A stretch of 64,000 nt of DNA, taken from assembly GCA_945887855.1 (NCBI GenBank), contig CAMCZP010000013.1, positions 1 to 64,000 of the forward strand, written 5' to 3'. The translations under genes were made by a program, and so were the position numbers. Under the pieces are notes generated by a model that saw only the letters and a list, made by a program, of their open reading frames with translations, ran no database searches and was not told the origin of the DNA. Positions within the stretch are counted from its first letter, which is position 1, and every line of letters starts with the position of its first letter. The stretch is from Leptospira interrogans serovar Manilae. Its GTDB lineage: Bacteria > Spirochaetota > Leptospiria > Leptospirales > Leptospiraceae. Positions 45,239 through 54,724 of the stretch are shown here, piece by piece.

Positions 45239-46894
45239 CTACTTTATCTCTAAAATCTTACCTTTTATAAAACAAACAATGAAATCTTTATTTGAATTGT
45301 AGAGGTAATTTTTAATTTCATTTGGCTCTAAAACTAAGAGCAATGGTACCGTATCCTTATACACAACAGTTTCTTCAGGAATATTTGTATAACCATTTGA
45401 ATTGTTGAATTGTTTTTTAAACACAGCCCGTATTCCCACATCCTGATCTATGTACTTTTCAGAAATTGCTTTCATAGGCATCCAAATCGACTTTCCCCCT
45501 ACCTTAATGAGGACTTTTCGATTTACTTTTCCTATTTCTTTCGTATTTTCATTGGTCAGTCGATCCACAACGGCTGAAATATTGGAAGATACCTGCCCTT
45601 GTTCAATTACCTTTTCGCCAGTGTATCCTATGAAGAGGTCAACTAAATTATTTGGATGGGGAAAACTAACTAGTTTGTACAAAGTTCCTTCTGGAATTTG
45701 TATCAATTCTTTAAAATCTAAATCAGAGGGATTAATTTTCCCTGTTGGATCAATATAAACTTTCCTATCATAGAGATAGATTGTTTTGTATCCTTTCATT
45801 GTTCCAACTTTGATAAAATGCATAATTTGTTGGAGATCCTTTCCTGTAGATCGGGCAGCCTTTCTATAAGTCCCTGTCATTTTATAGTCAAAGTAAGACC
45901 CTGTTACCAGAAATGTTTGGAAACCAATTTGAGCAATGGATTGGAGTGTTGAAACAAGTTTATACGGATCTCCATCTCCAGCTTGCGCATCTGTAACTAA
46001 TATAAACCTTCTATTCTTATTTGTTCCAAATGCTAGTTCTCCTTTGACTTTGATTAGGGAAGAAGTCAATTTTTCAATAGAGATCTCTCCTCCAAATCGA
46101 ATTCTTCCTATTTCTGCTTTTAGTTTTTCATGGTCTCTAGATGGTTTTACAACTTTTACATCTTTATCCCCAATTAAAACCAATCCAATTGAGGTATCTG
46201 ATCCAATTAATCCTTTTATATAACCCAAAAGGGTTTCAGCATCCTTTGCAAGAGAGCCTGAAAGATCAATCGCATAGATTAGCTCAATGTTTTCGTCTTT
46301 GTATTTATCCCGACTTATCTTTCTTTTGGGAGAAAGATAGGTAAATGTTTTTAATACATGTTTTTCTATTCCCAGATAAAAATCTCCCTGTAGAACAGAT
46401 TCTGTGGTATAGATAGGTTTTCCTTTGCAATTATAAGTGATTGTTTGTATTACGGGATCTCCCGAAAAGTCCATTTCACTCTTTACTACATAGTCTGATT
46501 CAAACTCTCCACAAACACCTGAAATCAATTCTTTGGATGCCTTTTTTTCTGGGGTTTCTTCCATGCTTTCTAAAAAATTTCTAAGCTTATCTGAATCTGA
46601 GACATCTACTTCAAAATTTTCCTTTGCATAAAATGCTATAAGGTCAGATAATCCTTCTGAAACATTGTCTTTTTTTTGTAAATAAACGGGAGAATCCCCA
46701 ATGATATATGTAGGAAGAAAAGAGATTTCTCTAGCCATCAATTCAGTGAAAGAAACTAGAAAGAGTCCAGTTGCTAACATGTAAATTTGACCAAGGCTAA
46801 TTAGATTTATAGATTGATTTTTAGACCTATAAAGAGAGCAGAACATACTTTTTAAATATTTAATCTTCGAGAAGAGGGAGTTTAACTGGATCAT
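45239..46894 (-). CDS. Von Willebrand factor A domain protein
   Basis: About 550 residues with a VWA domain (about 200-360): ELIYAIDLSGSLAKDAE gives the DxSxS metal-binding motif, then IGLVLIGDKDVKV, RRFILVTDAQAGDGD. The N-terminus is odd: ATG near 46894 gives a positively charged stretch before a hydrophobic run; an internal ATG at 46780 would give a cleaner signal peptide (MLATGLFLVSFTELMA), so the true start is uncertain. Exported or membrane-attached is likely. Function unknown; VWA proteins bind partners or metals. Downstream of guaB on the same strand. Confidence 0.78.
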   Translation of the reverse strand: MIQLNSLFSKIKYLKSMFCSLYRSKNQSINLISLGQIYMLATGLFLVSFTELMAREISFLPTYIIGDSPVYLQKKDNVSEGLSDLIAFYAKENFEVDVSDSDKLRNFLESMEETPEKKASKELISGVCGEFESDYVVKSEMDFSGDPVIQTITYNCKGKPIYTTESVLQGDFYLGIEKHVLKTFTYLSPKRKISRDKYKDENIELIYAIDLSGSLAKDAETLLGYIKGLIGSDTSIGLVLIGDKDVKVVKPSRDHEKLKAEIGRIRFGGEISIEKLTSSLIKVKGELAFGTNKNRRFILVTDAQAGDGDPYKLVSTLQSIAQIGFQTFLVTGSYFDYKMTGTYRKAARSTGKDLQQIMHFIKVGTMKGYKTIYLYDRKVYIDPTGKINPSDLDFKELIQIPEGTLYKLVSFPHPNNLVDLFIGYTGEKVIEQGQVSSNISAVVDRLTNENTKEIGKVNRKVLIKVGGKSIWMPMKAISEKYIDQDVGIRAVFKKQFNNSNGYTNIPEETVVYKDTVPLLLVLEPNEIKNYLYNSNKDFIVCFIKGKILEIK

Positions 46895-46960
46895 CAAATT
46901 TTTCTAAATTAGGAAATCGAACAATAGTCTAATTCCACACCTTCACTAGTTTATTTAAAA

Positions 46961-48478
46961 TCACTCAACTCTCATGGTTGGTTTGTTATAGGAATATAAA
47001 TTATGAACAGAACCCTGTGCCTGTGCAGATTCAGACCGCCTTTCAAATCGCAATTTACCATTGTAGAGAGCTTCATGTAGGAGTGGAATACTTTTGTAAC
47101 CCATGTCCTGAAATGATTGTCGGAGACCCTGTGAAAGATATGGAACAAAATTCGTAACAGAACCTTTGTCAACAACTGCTCCACTCACCCCCTGTGCTAC
47201 TTTTATCTTCTGGTTTTCACTAAAGTATCGCTTATCTCCACCTGCTTTCATTGCTTCCAAACTAGCCATTCCCCTGTACTTCTTGAGACGCATTCCATTT
47301 TCATAAAAGTAATCTCCTGGAGCTTCATTTGTACCAGCAAACATAGAACCCATCATACAAACACTGGCTCCAATGGCTAATGCCACAGAGATATCACCAA
47401 TGCTTGCGATACCTCCATCAGCAATCACAGGAATTTCAAATTTTTTTGCAAATTGAGCAGTTTTGTAAACTGCAGTAGCTTGTGCTCTACCTACAGCCAT
47501 TGTCTCTTGTGTAATACAAATTGAACCTGGTCCCATTCCAACACGTAGTCCATCGGCTCCTGCATCAATTAAATTTTTACACTGGTCTTTAGTGACAACA
47601 TTCCCGGCAATTACATCTAGATTTTTAAAATTAGCTTTTATGAATCGAATCATTTCAATTTGGTATATAGAATTTCCTTGGGCGGAATCAATTACTATTA
47701 AATCAACTCCTGCGTCATACAATGCAGCAACCCGTTCTCTAGACTCGGGAAGTGTAGATACAGCAGCACCAACTCTCAATCGTTTATCATGATCTTTGGA
47801 TGCGTCAGGGAATTCCTTATTTTTTTTTAAGTCCGAGCGACTAACTAGGGCAACTAGATAACCCTGTTTGTCTACAATAGGTAACTTACCTTTTTTACTT
47901 GTTTTTAATATATTATTTGCATCTTTAAGACTGATTCCAACCATTCCTGTGATTAATTCTTGGGTCATAACTTGAGAAAGTTTTATATTTCTATTTTGTT
48001 CAAAATCAATATCACGATTTGTAACAATTCCAATTAATTTAGTATTAAATGTTCCATCTTGAGTGATTGGTATTCCAGAAAAATCATGTTTATCCTTGAT
48101 GAGATCTAAATCTGCGATTGTATTTTCAGGACTTAAGATAATGGGATCTGTTATAAAACCATTTTCAAACCTCTTTACTCTGCGAACATGGTCTAATTGT
48201 TCTTGAATTGTATTGTTATAATGAATGATTCCCATACCACCTTGTAAGCCCAAAGCAATAGCCATAGAGGATTCAGTGACTGTGTCCATTGGAGAGCTAA
48301 TCAATGGTTTTTTAAGAGTGATATTTCTGGAAATTCGCGACTCTAGGTCAACATCACTTGGATTGAAGTCTATAAATCCAGGCAGTACTAAAAAATCTCT
48401 GTATGTTAAACCCTCGCGTCCCCCGAAGAGTTCTTCTCCAGAGAAACCATCAATCATATCAATCTGGTGTGATTTCAT
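46961..48478 (-). CDS. guaB: Inosine-5'-monophosphate dehydrogenase
   Basis: Rate-limiting step of GMP synthesis. 505 residues, full length: catalytic barrel with [12 protein letters not shown] (Cys321, covalent IMP), [54 protein letters not shown], and a CBS pair inserted at about 108-220. The flap region [19 protein letters not shown] and [17 protein letters not shown] are typical. The start is preceded by an AAGGATAA-type site. Lies divergent to the 48556 gene. Confidence 0.97.
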   Translation of the reverse strand: MKSHQIDMIDGFSGEELFGGREGLTYRDFLVLPGFIDFNPSDVDLESRISRNITLKKPLISSPMDTVTESSMAIALGLQGGMGIIHYNNTIQEQLDHVRRVKRFENGFITDPIILSPENTIADLDLIKDKHDFSGIPITQDGTFNTKLIGIVTNRDIDFEQNRNIKLSQVMTQELITGMVGISLKDANNILKTSKKGKLPIVDKQGYLVALVSRSDLKKNKEFPDASKDHDKRLRVGAAVSTLPESRERVAALYDAGVDLIVIDSAQGNSIYQIEMIRFIKANFKNLDVIAGNVVTKDQCKNLIDAGADGLRVGMGPGSICITQETMAVGRAQATAVYKTAQFAKKFEIPVIADGGIASIGDISVALAIGASVCMMGSMFAGTNEAPGDYFYENGMRLKKYRGMASLEAMKAGGDKRYFSENQKIKVAQGVSGAVVDKGSVTNFVPYLSQGLRQSFQDMGYKSIPLLHEALYNGKLRFERRSESAQAQGSVHNLYSYNKPTMRVE

Positions 48479-48555
48479 AAATTATCCTTATTTACAGATA
48501 AAACAATTGGACTAAGTATGCAACTTAATTTCTTATAGAATTGTAGGGTACACCA

Positions 48556-49704
48556 ATGGAAACAGAAATCATTGAACGAAGAGCTAGGGAATTTGAAGAA
48601 TTAACTGATTTACAAAGAATCAAAACTCTTTTTGATAAATTTTTATTTAATGTAGAAATGAAAGGCAAAGATCACAGAAGAAATGCTTGGTTTCGCGGAA
48701 AAGTAGGTGCTCTTTCAAAAGACATCATTACTTTTCAAATGGAAATTCACTCAGCAACCCTTTTGAAAGATGCAGAAATTACTTTGACCCGCTTTGTGGG
48801 CAGGTTTATACAAATTGAAGGAACCATCGTGGGGACTGCACCGAATCATATTTTTATCATTCGCATTGATTCTATAAAACTTGCCAAAAAAGCTCGTGTC
48901 AGTAGTCGACTTGCTCCTGGACCGGATACTGTTTATGCCACTAACTTTAAAGTAGTTAAAGCTTCTATTAACTTAGATTCTACCAATATACCAACCTTCG
49001 TAAAAATAACCTTCAGTGATTATGAAAATAAACTTCTTAAGAAATTTGATAAAATAAAAATTGATATCTTTAGACCTGACAATGAAGAAAAATTTCATTT
49101 GGTGCAAAGTACTGGAAAAGCTATATATATTCATGATACACAGAATCCAAAGAGCTATCTCCCGTACAGTGAAGACGAATTTTTAAACTGTGAAGAAGAA
49201 TTTTTTGAAGATATCCCAACTACGATGAAGGAATTTAAACAAAAAAAAGTTATTTCTGAAGTTATCATGCCTATTATCATTTTAAATAGCTTAGATGAAG
49301 CAAGCCCTATTGGCTATGTCCAAATTCAAAGCTATTCTAAAAAAATTGAATTTGAAGATCTGATGGATGCGAAGATGCTTACCTTTGAAATGATCGATAG
49401 AATTAGAGAATCCAACACTAGTGTTCATAAACATAAAGTCGAAATCTTAAATATTTCTGCTGAAGGTATAAGAATTAAGATTTTAGATCATGAACTCAAA
49501 CAGCAAGTCCCACATGTAGCGGGCTTTAATATGGACATTGTATTTAAAATGCAAACTCCTATTAACGTTTCCGTTATTATCAGAAATATTTTAAGGGATT
49601 CTACGGGAATTCTTTCCATTGGATTGGAAATAGATGGGTTTCGCCAGGGAGATAAGGAAAGGTACCTTGATAATCTTTTTACACTCTCCCGTCCCACAAA
49701 ATAG
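48556..49704 (+). CDS. Two-part PilZ-like regulatory protein
   Basis: 382 residues. N-terminal about 100 residues (DLQRIKTLFDKFLFNVEMKG, FRGKVGALSKDIITFQM) form beta-type structure like YcgR-N; then a mid segment, and a C-terminal PilZ-like domain (about 290-382) with KVEILNISAEGIRIKI (the [D/N]xSxxG motif as NISAEG). The RxxxR motif before it is not obvious, so c-di-GMP binding is uncertain. It may belong to the Leptospira-type DUF1577 group; I am not sure. No membrane segments. Followed closely by the cyclase-family gene on the same strand. Confidence 0.6.
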   Translation: METEIIERRAREFEELTDLQRIKTLFDKFLFNVEMKGKDHRRNAWFRGKVGALSKDIITFQMEIHSATLLKDAEITLTRFVGRFIQIEGTIVGTAPNHIFIIRIDSIKLAKKARVSSRLAPGPDTVYATNFKVVKASINLDSTNIPTFVKITFSDYENKLLKKFDKIKIDIFRPDNEEKFHLVQSTGKAIYIHDTQNPKSYLPYSEDEFLNCEEEFFEDIPTTMKEFKQKKVISEVIMPIIILNSLDEASPIGYVQIQSYSKKIEFEDLMDAKMLTFEMIDRIRESNTSVHKHKVEILNISAEGIRIKILDHELKQQVPHVAGFNMDIVFKMQTPINVSVIIRNILRDSTGILSIGLEIDGFRQGDKERYLDNLFTLSRPTK

Positions 49705-49725
49705 ATGTTTCTTTCTTAAGATTGT

Positions 49726-50406
49726 ATGTATATTCTTTTGAGTCACATTTTAGATAAATCCACTCCAACCTATGGAAACTCATCTAAAATGGGTATTACC
49801 CAATCCAGGTCTATGGTTTTAGGAGACTCATCTAATGAGCATTTCTTAGAATTTAACAACCATATAGGAACTCATATTGATGCTCCATACCACTTCGATG
49901 ATGGCGGAAAATCTCTAGATGACTTTCCGCCAGAGTTTTGGATCTGTCATCATCCCTTGTTCATTGAAAAATCATTCGAAGAAGAAGAAATAATCACATT
50001 GGATTCACTTATATCTGAATTTGGCAAAATAAATTCAGATACTGATTGTATACTTTTGAAAACTGGATTTGAAAAATGTAGAAGTAATACCAATGTATAC
50101 TGTTTCAAAAATCCATCTATATCTCCTGAAATTCCAGTTTGGTTACGCCAAAATACAAATATAAAATTTTTTGGAATAGATTATATCTCTATTAGCAGTA
50201 GGGCAAACCGAGAAATGGGTAGGGAAACTCATAAAGCTTTTTTATGTAAAACATATAAAGAGTTCACACAATTAACTGATCCCATTCTTTTAATAGAAGA
50301 TATGAATTTAGAAAAATTAGAATCTTCTCCTAAACATTTAATTATATCTCCTCTATTTTTTAAAAAATCAGATGGATCCCCAGCAACAATTTTCGCTAAA
50401 ACTTAA
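49726..50406 (+). CDS. Cyclase family protein (kynurenine-formamidase-like)
   Basis: 226 residues, metal-dependent hydrolase fold. The family motif HxGTHxDxPxH is visible as NHIGTHIDAPYHFDDGG (His46, His50, Asp52, His56), which binds the metal; a later FFGIDYISISSR block matches the family. Substrate could be formyl-kynurenine or another amide or ester; no tryptophan-pathway genes are nearby. Shortly followed by the lipoprotein gene, in the same strand. Confidence 0.85.
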   Translation: MYILLSHILDKSTPTYGNSSKMGITQSRSMVLGDSSNEHFLEFNNHIGTHIDAPYHFDDGGKSLDDFPPEFWICHHPLFIEKSFEEEEIITLDSLISEFGKINSDTDCILLKTGFEKCRSNTNVYCFKNPSISPEIPVWLRQNTNIKFFGIDYISISSRANREMGRETHKAFLCKTYKEFTQLTDPILLIEDMNLEKLESSPKHLIISPLFFKKSDGSPATIFAKT

Positions 50407-50430
50407 CTATTTAATAGGAGTCTAAACAAT

Positions 50431-51432
50431 ATGAGTCTGCTCTCAAAAAAAATATATTTTATAATATATCTATTACTATTTTTATCTATATATTGTAGTA
50501 CAAATCAAAAAAGGGATGAGCCTGTTAGTGAAGTTAAAACTAGAGAAGTAATTAGCAATCCTACCGAATCGATTCAAATTGAACAAGTCACATGTAACGA
50601 TGTTGATTGTGCTAATATCTATTATAACAAACTTTCTGAATTAGACGATAAAATAGGAGATTTAATCAATAAGAATGCAGGAAAAATATTCATAGATCTT
50701 TATTCTCATCAACATAAACTAGATTCATCAGAACTTGAAGATATTGTAGCATATCTCAGAGAGATTTCAGAAAGAGAAGGCCAAATTGCAATTGAACCAC
50801 TTTATATCAAAGAAAGAAGTGGAACTCCCGATTTACCAATCATCAAAGATTTTGGATTATTGGCATTTGATATTTTTACTAGAATTAGGAATTCAATAAA
50901 GTATCGTAACACGGATAATTATAATGCAAAGCTTATCTTTCATCCAAAATCGCACAATATACTTATGGTTCTCTTGACTCATAAATCTTATGGGGATATA
51001 TGTAATACAATCTATTCTAATTGTAATGAAATTGAATATTTAGATGACGATACATTTGATTTATCTTTATCTAGTGCTTTGGCAAAAAGTAGATTAGATA
51101 AAAAGCCTGTCAAAGTCAATTTTCGGCAAGTCAATGCAAAACTTATCGAAACTAAGCTAGATATTGATAATTTAAAACAACTCAATAAATCTGCTAGGTT
51201 ATTCAAATGGTTTTTGTTTACTAAAAAAACAGTTAAAAAACCAGTAAAAAGAGAGAGATTTATTGGACTTGCAGAAGCAATTACTGTCTTAGATTACTCA
51301 ATTACTTTATATGATAAATATAAACAGTTTAAGATGTACTATCCAGTACGGGGAACTGAGGCGGAAATTGCTTACTCAGGAAAGGAGAATGGCGGAAAGA
51401 TTGAGTCTGTAGTTTTTAGAGTAATAGAATAG
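50431..51432 (+). CDS. Hypothetical lipoprotein
   Basis: 333 residues, not recognised. The signal peptide ends SIYCSTNQ, a spirochaete-style lipobox, with Cys near residue 23. The mature protein has mixed alpha/beta composition, several cysteines (CNDVDC, ICNTIYSNCNE) that might form disulfides, and a basic stretch KKTVKKPVKRERF near 265. Follows the cyclase gene after 24 nt, probably same operon. Outer-membrane or periplasmic location is expected. Confidence 0.7.
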   Translation: MSLLSKKIYFIIYLLLFLSIYCSTNQKRDEPVSEVKTREVISNPTESIQIEQVTCNDVDCANIYYNKLSELDDKIGDLINKNAGKIFIDLYSHQHKLDSSELEDIVAYLREISEREGQIAIEPLYIKERSGTPDLPIIKDFGLLAFDIFTRIRNSIKYRNTDNYNAKLIFHPKSHNILMVLLTHKSYGDICNTIYSNCNEIEYLDDDTFDLSLSSALAKSRLDKKPVKVNFRQVNAKLIETKLDIDNLKQLNKSARLFKWFLFTKKTVKKPVKRERFIGLAEAITVLDYSITLYDKYKQFKMYYPVRGTEAEIAYSGKENGGKIESVVFRVIE

Positions 51433-51567
51433 AGCATTTGTCCAATCATATTTTTCATCCTTAGACAAATTTTCTCTTGTAGGAAATAGTCAGTACAAGA
51501 ATTCTAGTTTTAGTATGTGAATACCTTATTGGTATTTGCACTATTCTACTCAAAAAAAGGATCTACT

Positions 51568-52266
51568 ATGATACTTGCCGAGCCAATCCAAGATCGGAAA
51601 CTAAACAGAGAGGAAGCTGAATTGTTTGGAGAGAACCATTCTTCTACTTCTTATGACACCCCACTGAGGCCGGATGCCTTTACATTAGATGATGATGCAA
51701 AAATCCAGCTTATTCAGGATAAATTTGCAGATATTATGAATGTTCTAGGTTTAGACCTTACTGATGACAGCCTTCAGGGAACTCCTTATAGGGTTGCAAA
51801 GATGTTTGTAAATGAAATCTTTTACGGACTCAATCCTAAAAATAAACCAAATGTGAAAACTTTTGAAAATAAATATCAGTATAAGAGTATGCTAATAGAG
51901 AAGAATATAAATGTTCAATCTTTTTGTGAGCATCATTTTCTTCCTATCATTGGAAAAGCAAATATAGGGTATATTCCCGACAAACAAGTAGTTGGGCTTT
52001 CTAAATTAAATAGAATTGTTGATTACTATTCACGTAGGCCTCAAGTGCAAGAGCGTCTTACAAGACAAATTCTGGAAGATTTAAAGAATACCCTTCAAAC
52101 AGATGATATAATAGTGATGATAGATGCAAAACACTTATGCGTATCATCTAGAGGTATTAAAGATCTAGGAAGTTCTACTTTAACGATTGAAGCTTCAGGT
52201 AAGTTTAAATTAGATTCCAAACGAGAAGAATTTATTCATCTTATTTCATCTGATTTTAATAAATAA
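51568..52266 (+). CDS. folE: GTP cyclohydrolase I
   Basis: First enzyme of folate/pterin synthesis, converting GTP to dihydroneopterin triphosphate. I start at ATG 51568 (232 residues), where AAAGGA sits well upstream; an in-frame GTG at 51517 has no site. The zinc ligands Cys120, His123 and Cys near 192 (LCVSSRGIKD) are intact, as are SFCEHHFLPIIGKANIGYIP and LSKLNRIVDYYSRRPQVQERL. The about 50-residue leader before the core is polar. A folded repeat abuts its stop codon and may act as a terminator. Confidence 0.93.
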   Translation: MILAEPIQDRKLNREEAELFGENHSSTSYDTPLRPDAFTLDDDAKIQLIQDKFADIMNVLGLDLTDDSLQGTPYRVAKMFVNEIFYGLNPKNKPNVKTFENKYQYKSMLIEKNINVQSFCEHHFLPIIGKANIGYIPDKQVVGLSKLNRIVDYYSRRPQVQERLTRQILEDLKNTLQTDDIIVMIDAKHLCVSSRGIKDLGSSTLTIEASGKFKLDSKREEFIHLISSDFNK

Positions 52267-52367
52267 TGACGTTCCTGCAAAAAGTCAGTTTTTGCAAATT
52301 TATTCGCAACAATCCTAGGCTTTTTTCCGCCTACCGGCGGAAAAAGATAGTAATTGCAGTTGCGTCA
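52267..52367. repeat. 101-nt folded repeat, copy 2
   Basis: Starts with TGACG right after the folE stop and ends CGTCA, a 5-nt terminal pairing. It has the GCAAAAA-gtcag-TTTTTGC hairpin (52277-52295), GCAACAAT (52306-52313) pairing with ATTG..TTGC (52353-52363), and TTTTTCCGCC-tacc-GGCGGAAAAA (52322-52345) inside. Near-identical to 9220-9320. Predicted shape is a three-way junction. The inner hairpin could end folE transcription. Confidence 0.85.
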
Positions 52368-52476
52368 ATAATTATCAGGAATATGTAAAAAGCCAAACTT
52401 CAAAGATTCTAATACAAAATATCTTTTTTTAACTAAGAAATGGATTACTATATAAGCAAATAAGGTATTCCATTTC

Positions 52477-53913
52477 TTAGGTATTCTCAGGAAATAACCA
52501 TCCACCAAATTTTTTTTCCAGTTCTATTGCTACATTTATACTTTGGATATCTCTTCCTGTGTTTGAAATCACTTGGACTCCTAATGGTAATCCCTCTTTA
52601 GATAAGCCAAGTGGTACCTGAGTGGAAGGAAGCTCCATTACATTTATAATAGCAGTATAAACCCAATCAAAAACTTTAAATATAGGCTCATTGTGATAGG
52701 GAGCTGTGCTACTGTAAGAGGGAAATAGTAAGATGGTATTTTTATTCAAAACCCTGTTAAATTTATCCTTAAGTGCAATACCTATTTCAACATATTCTTT
52801 TGCATTCCCAGAGAATAGCTTAGGAAGTTTTTCAAGTGCGGCTAAACCCAATCCTGGTATTGTAAAATCAGACTCACCAAATAAACTTTTCAAAATTTCA
52901 ATCGGTAGATGATACGGTTTGTTTTCAAATAACAGTTCTTCAAAGGTAGGGCCTCCTGCGGAAGATAGCATAGATGACCAGATTTCAAATGATTGTTTCA
53001 GCTCAGGAAATTCTTCATTTCTTATCTTAGCTCCTTTTTCTTTTAGATACTCCAGGACATTTAACTGTGCATCTTTCAATTCATTTGAAACGGAAATAAA
53101 ACCATTTTCTGGAATGCTAATCACTTCTAGTTTTGAATAATCTAATTTTTCATCCCAGTCAATCTCAAAGTCAATCACACCCTTATCTAATCCATCCGAA
53201 CCTGAAAGCAATTGTAATAGAGGTTTAAGATCTTGAGCCTTCCTGCAAATTGGACCTGTTGTTAGGTATCTCAGAGCTTGGTTTTGAGCCATTGGGTATT
53301 GGCCAGAACCTGGAACTAGTCCTCCCGATGGTTTGTGCCCAAATACACCATTAAAAAAAGCAGGCATTCGAATGGATCCACCAATATCTGCACCCAAACC
53401 AAATGGAGATGCTCCTGAACCGATGATTGCCCCTTCTCCCCCAGATGACCCACCAACTATTCTTTCTAGATTATATGGGTTGTTTGTACGACCATAGACT
53501 TTATTGTTTGTCTCCATCCACATACAAAGTTCAGATACATTTGTTGTGCCTATCACGATAGCCCCTGTATCCAAAATTCTCTGAACACAAGTTGCATTTT
53601 CTGTAGCCAAATAATTTTTACGGGATACAAGTCCTCCTGTTTGAGGGTATCCTTTGAATGCAAAATTTTCTTTTAGAGTGCATGGAACTCCAAAAAACAT
53701 TGGAGTAGATGTATTATTATTTAATATTCGATCACAGTTTTTGGCTTCATCCAATGCAAGGTCATATCTTTCCTGAATGATTGCATTTAATTTAGGATTA
53801 ATTTTTTTTGCTCTCTCAATGTGACGGGATACTACCTCATATGAGCTAATTTCTTTTGATTTAATTTTAAGTGCTAACTCTGTTGCGGAATAATCTAGAA
53901 TTGTATGGTGCAC
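52477..53913 (-). CDS. Amidase signature family enzyme
   Basis: 478-residue amidase-signature hydrolase, cytoplasmic by appearance. The Ser-cisSer-Lys triad is visible: Lys81 (CTLKENFAFKG), Ser156 (GGSSGGEGA) and Ser180 (GADIGGSIRMPAFF). Starts at GTG, sharing one base with the stop of the regulator upstream (TAGTG). Not GatA, by sequence, since no GatB or GatC is adjacent; an amide or indole-acetamide-type substrate is possible. Regulated presumably by the coupled XRE-cupin protein. Confidence 0.88.
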   Translation of the reverse strand: MHHTILDYSATELALKIKSKEISSYEVVSRHIERAKKINPKLNAIIQERYDLALDEAKNCDRILNNNTSTPMFFGVPCTLKENFAFKGYPQTGGLVSRKNYLATENATCVQRILDTGAIVIGTTNVSELCMWMETNNKVYGRTNNPYNLERIVGGSSGGEGAIIGSGASPFGLGADIGGSIRMPAFFNGVFGHKPSGGLVPGSGQYPMAQNQALRYLTTGPICRKAQDLKPLLQLLSGSDGLDKGVIDFEIDWDEKLDYSKLEVISIPENGFISVSNELKDAQLNVLEYLKEKGAKIRNEEFPELKQSFEIWSSMLSSAGGPTFEELLFENKPYHLPIEILKSLFGESDFTIPGLGLAALEKLPKLFSGNAKEYVEIGIALKDKFNRVLNKNTILLFPSYSSTAPYHNEPIFKVFDWVYTAIINVMELPSTQVPLGLSKEGLPLGVQVISNTGRDIQSINVAIELEKKFGGWLFPENT

Positions 53914-54557
53914 TAACTCATCTCTTCGGAGTAGTACATCACTAGATACATAAGGGTTTCTTGGTCGGTTGGATTTGAATACTCATGTGGTACATCTGCT
54001 CTAAAAAATACAGAGTCCTTAGGTTCTAATTCAATGACTCTTTCTAAAACACGAAGTCTAAGCTTTCCAGTAACTACAATAATATTCTCTGTAGTACCCG
54101 TTTGGTGGGGATCTGCAACTTCTATACCTCCCGGCCTTAGGATCAATTCATAAAATTCTGTCTTACGTGTTCCTGAGTATGGAAACAATGCTCTACTGGA
54201 AAATACCTTAGAATTGGAATATAAAACTTTTGTATGCTCATACTTCAGGACATGAATTCCTTCTGTATCTTTTTCTTTGATTAAATCGCTAAAAGGAACA
54301 TTCAAACCATTTGCTATTTTCCAGAGAACAGAAATAGTAGGGGTGCTCTTTCCCTGTTCAATTTGTGATAGCATTGCACGACTGACTCCACACTTAGAAG
54401 CTAATTTATCTAGCGAAAGTCCTTTTGTATGGCGAATAATTTTTAAATTTTCTTTGACAGTTTCTATGATCTTGTCTTCTCCAGAACTTTTGAAAGCTAT
54501 ATGTTCTTCTTCTGGAGATTCTAGTTCTTCTGTTATTTTAGAAGTTTTTGATTTCAT
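53913..54557 (-). CDS. XRE-family regulator with C-terminal cupin
   Basis: 214 residues: helix-turn-helix about 37-91 ([28 protein letters not shown] motif region) and a cupin sensor domain about 120-205 ([31 protein letters not shown]). This type senses small metabolites and controls adjacent catabolic genes. Its stop codon overlaps the amidase GTG by one base (TAGTG), so they are translated together; a self-regulated operon is a fair inference. Divergent to the M23-like gene at 54725. Confidence 0.9.
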   Translation of the reverse strand: MKSKTSKITEELESPEEEHIAFKSSGEDKIIETVKENLKIIRHTKGLSLDKLASKCGVSRAMLSQIEQGKSTPTISVLWKIANGLNVPFSDLIKEKDTEGIHVLKYEHTKVLYSNSKVFSSRALFPYSGTRKTEFYELILRPGGIEVADPHQTGTTENIIVVTGKLRLRVLERVIELEPKDSVFFRADVPHEYSNPTDQETLMYLVMYYSEEMS

Positions 54558-54724
54558 GAATAAAAAATCTAATATATTGGAATTTAGTCAAGACTTTTTA
54601 AATAAATCTAAATATAATAATCCTACAAATAAATTAGAAAATAGACTGTAAAATAAAAATTTATCCTAAGTTACTCTTTTAATACTTTAATTGCAAGTCA
54701 GTAAATGAGGAGCTATATACAGTT

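Noticed and set aside
51517..51567. GTG start 17 codons upstream for folE
   Set aside because: No ribosome-binding site; ATG 51568 has AAAGGA and gives the usual N-terminus.
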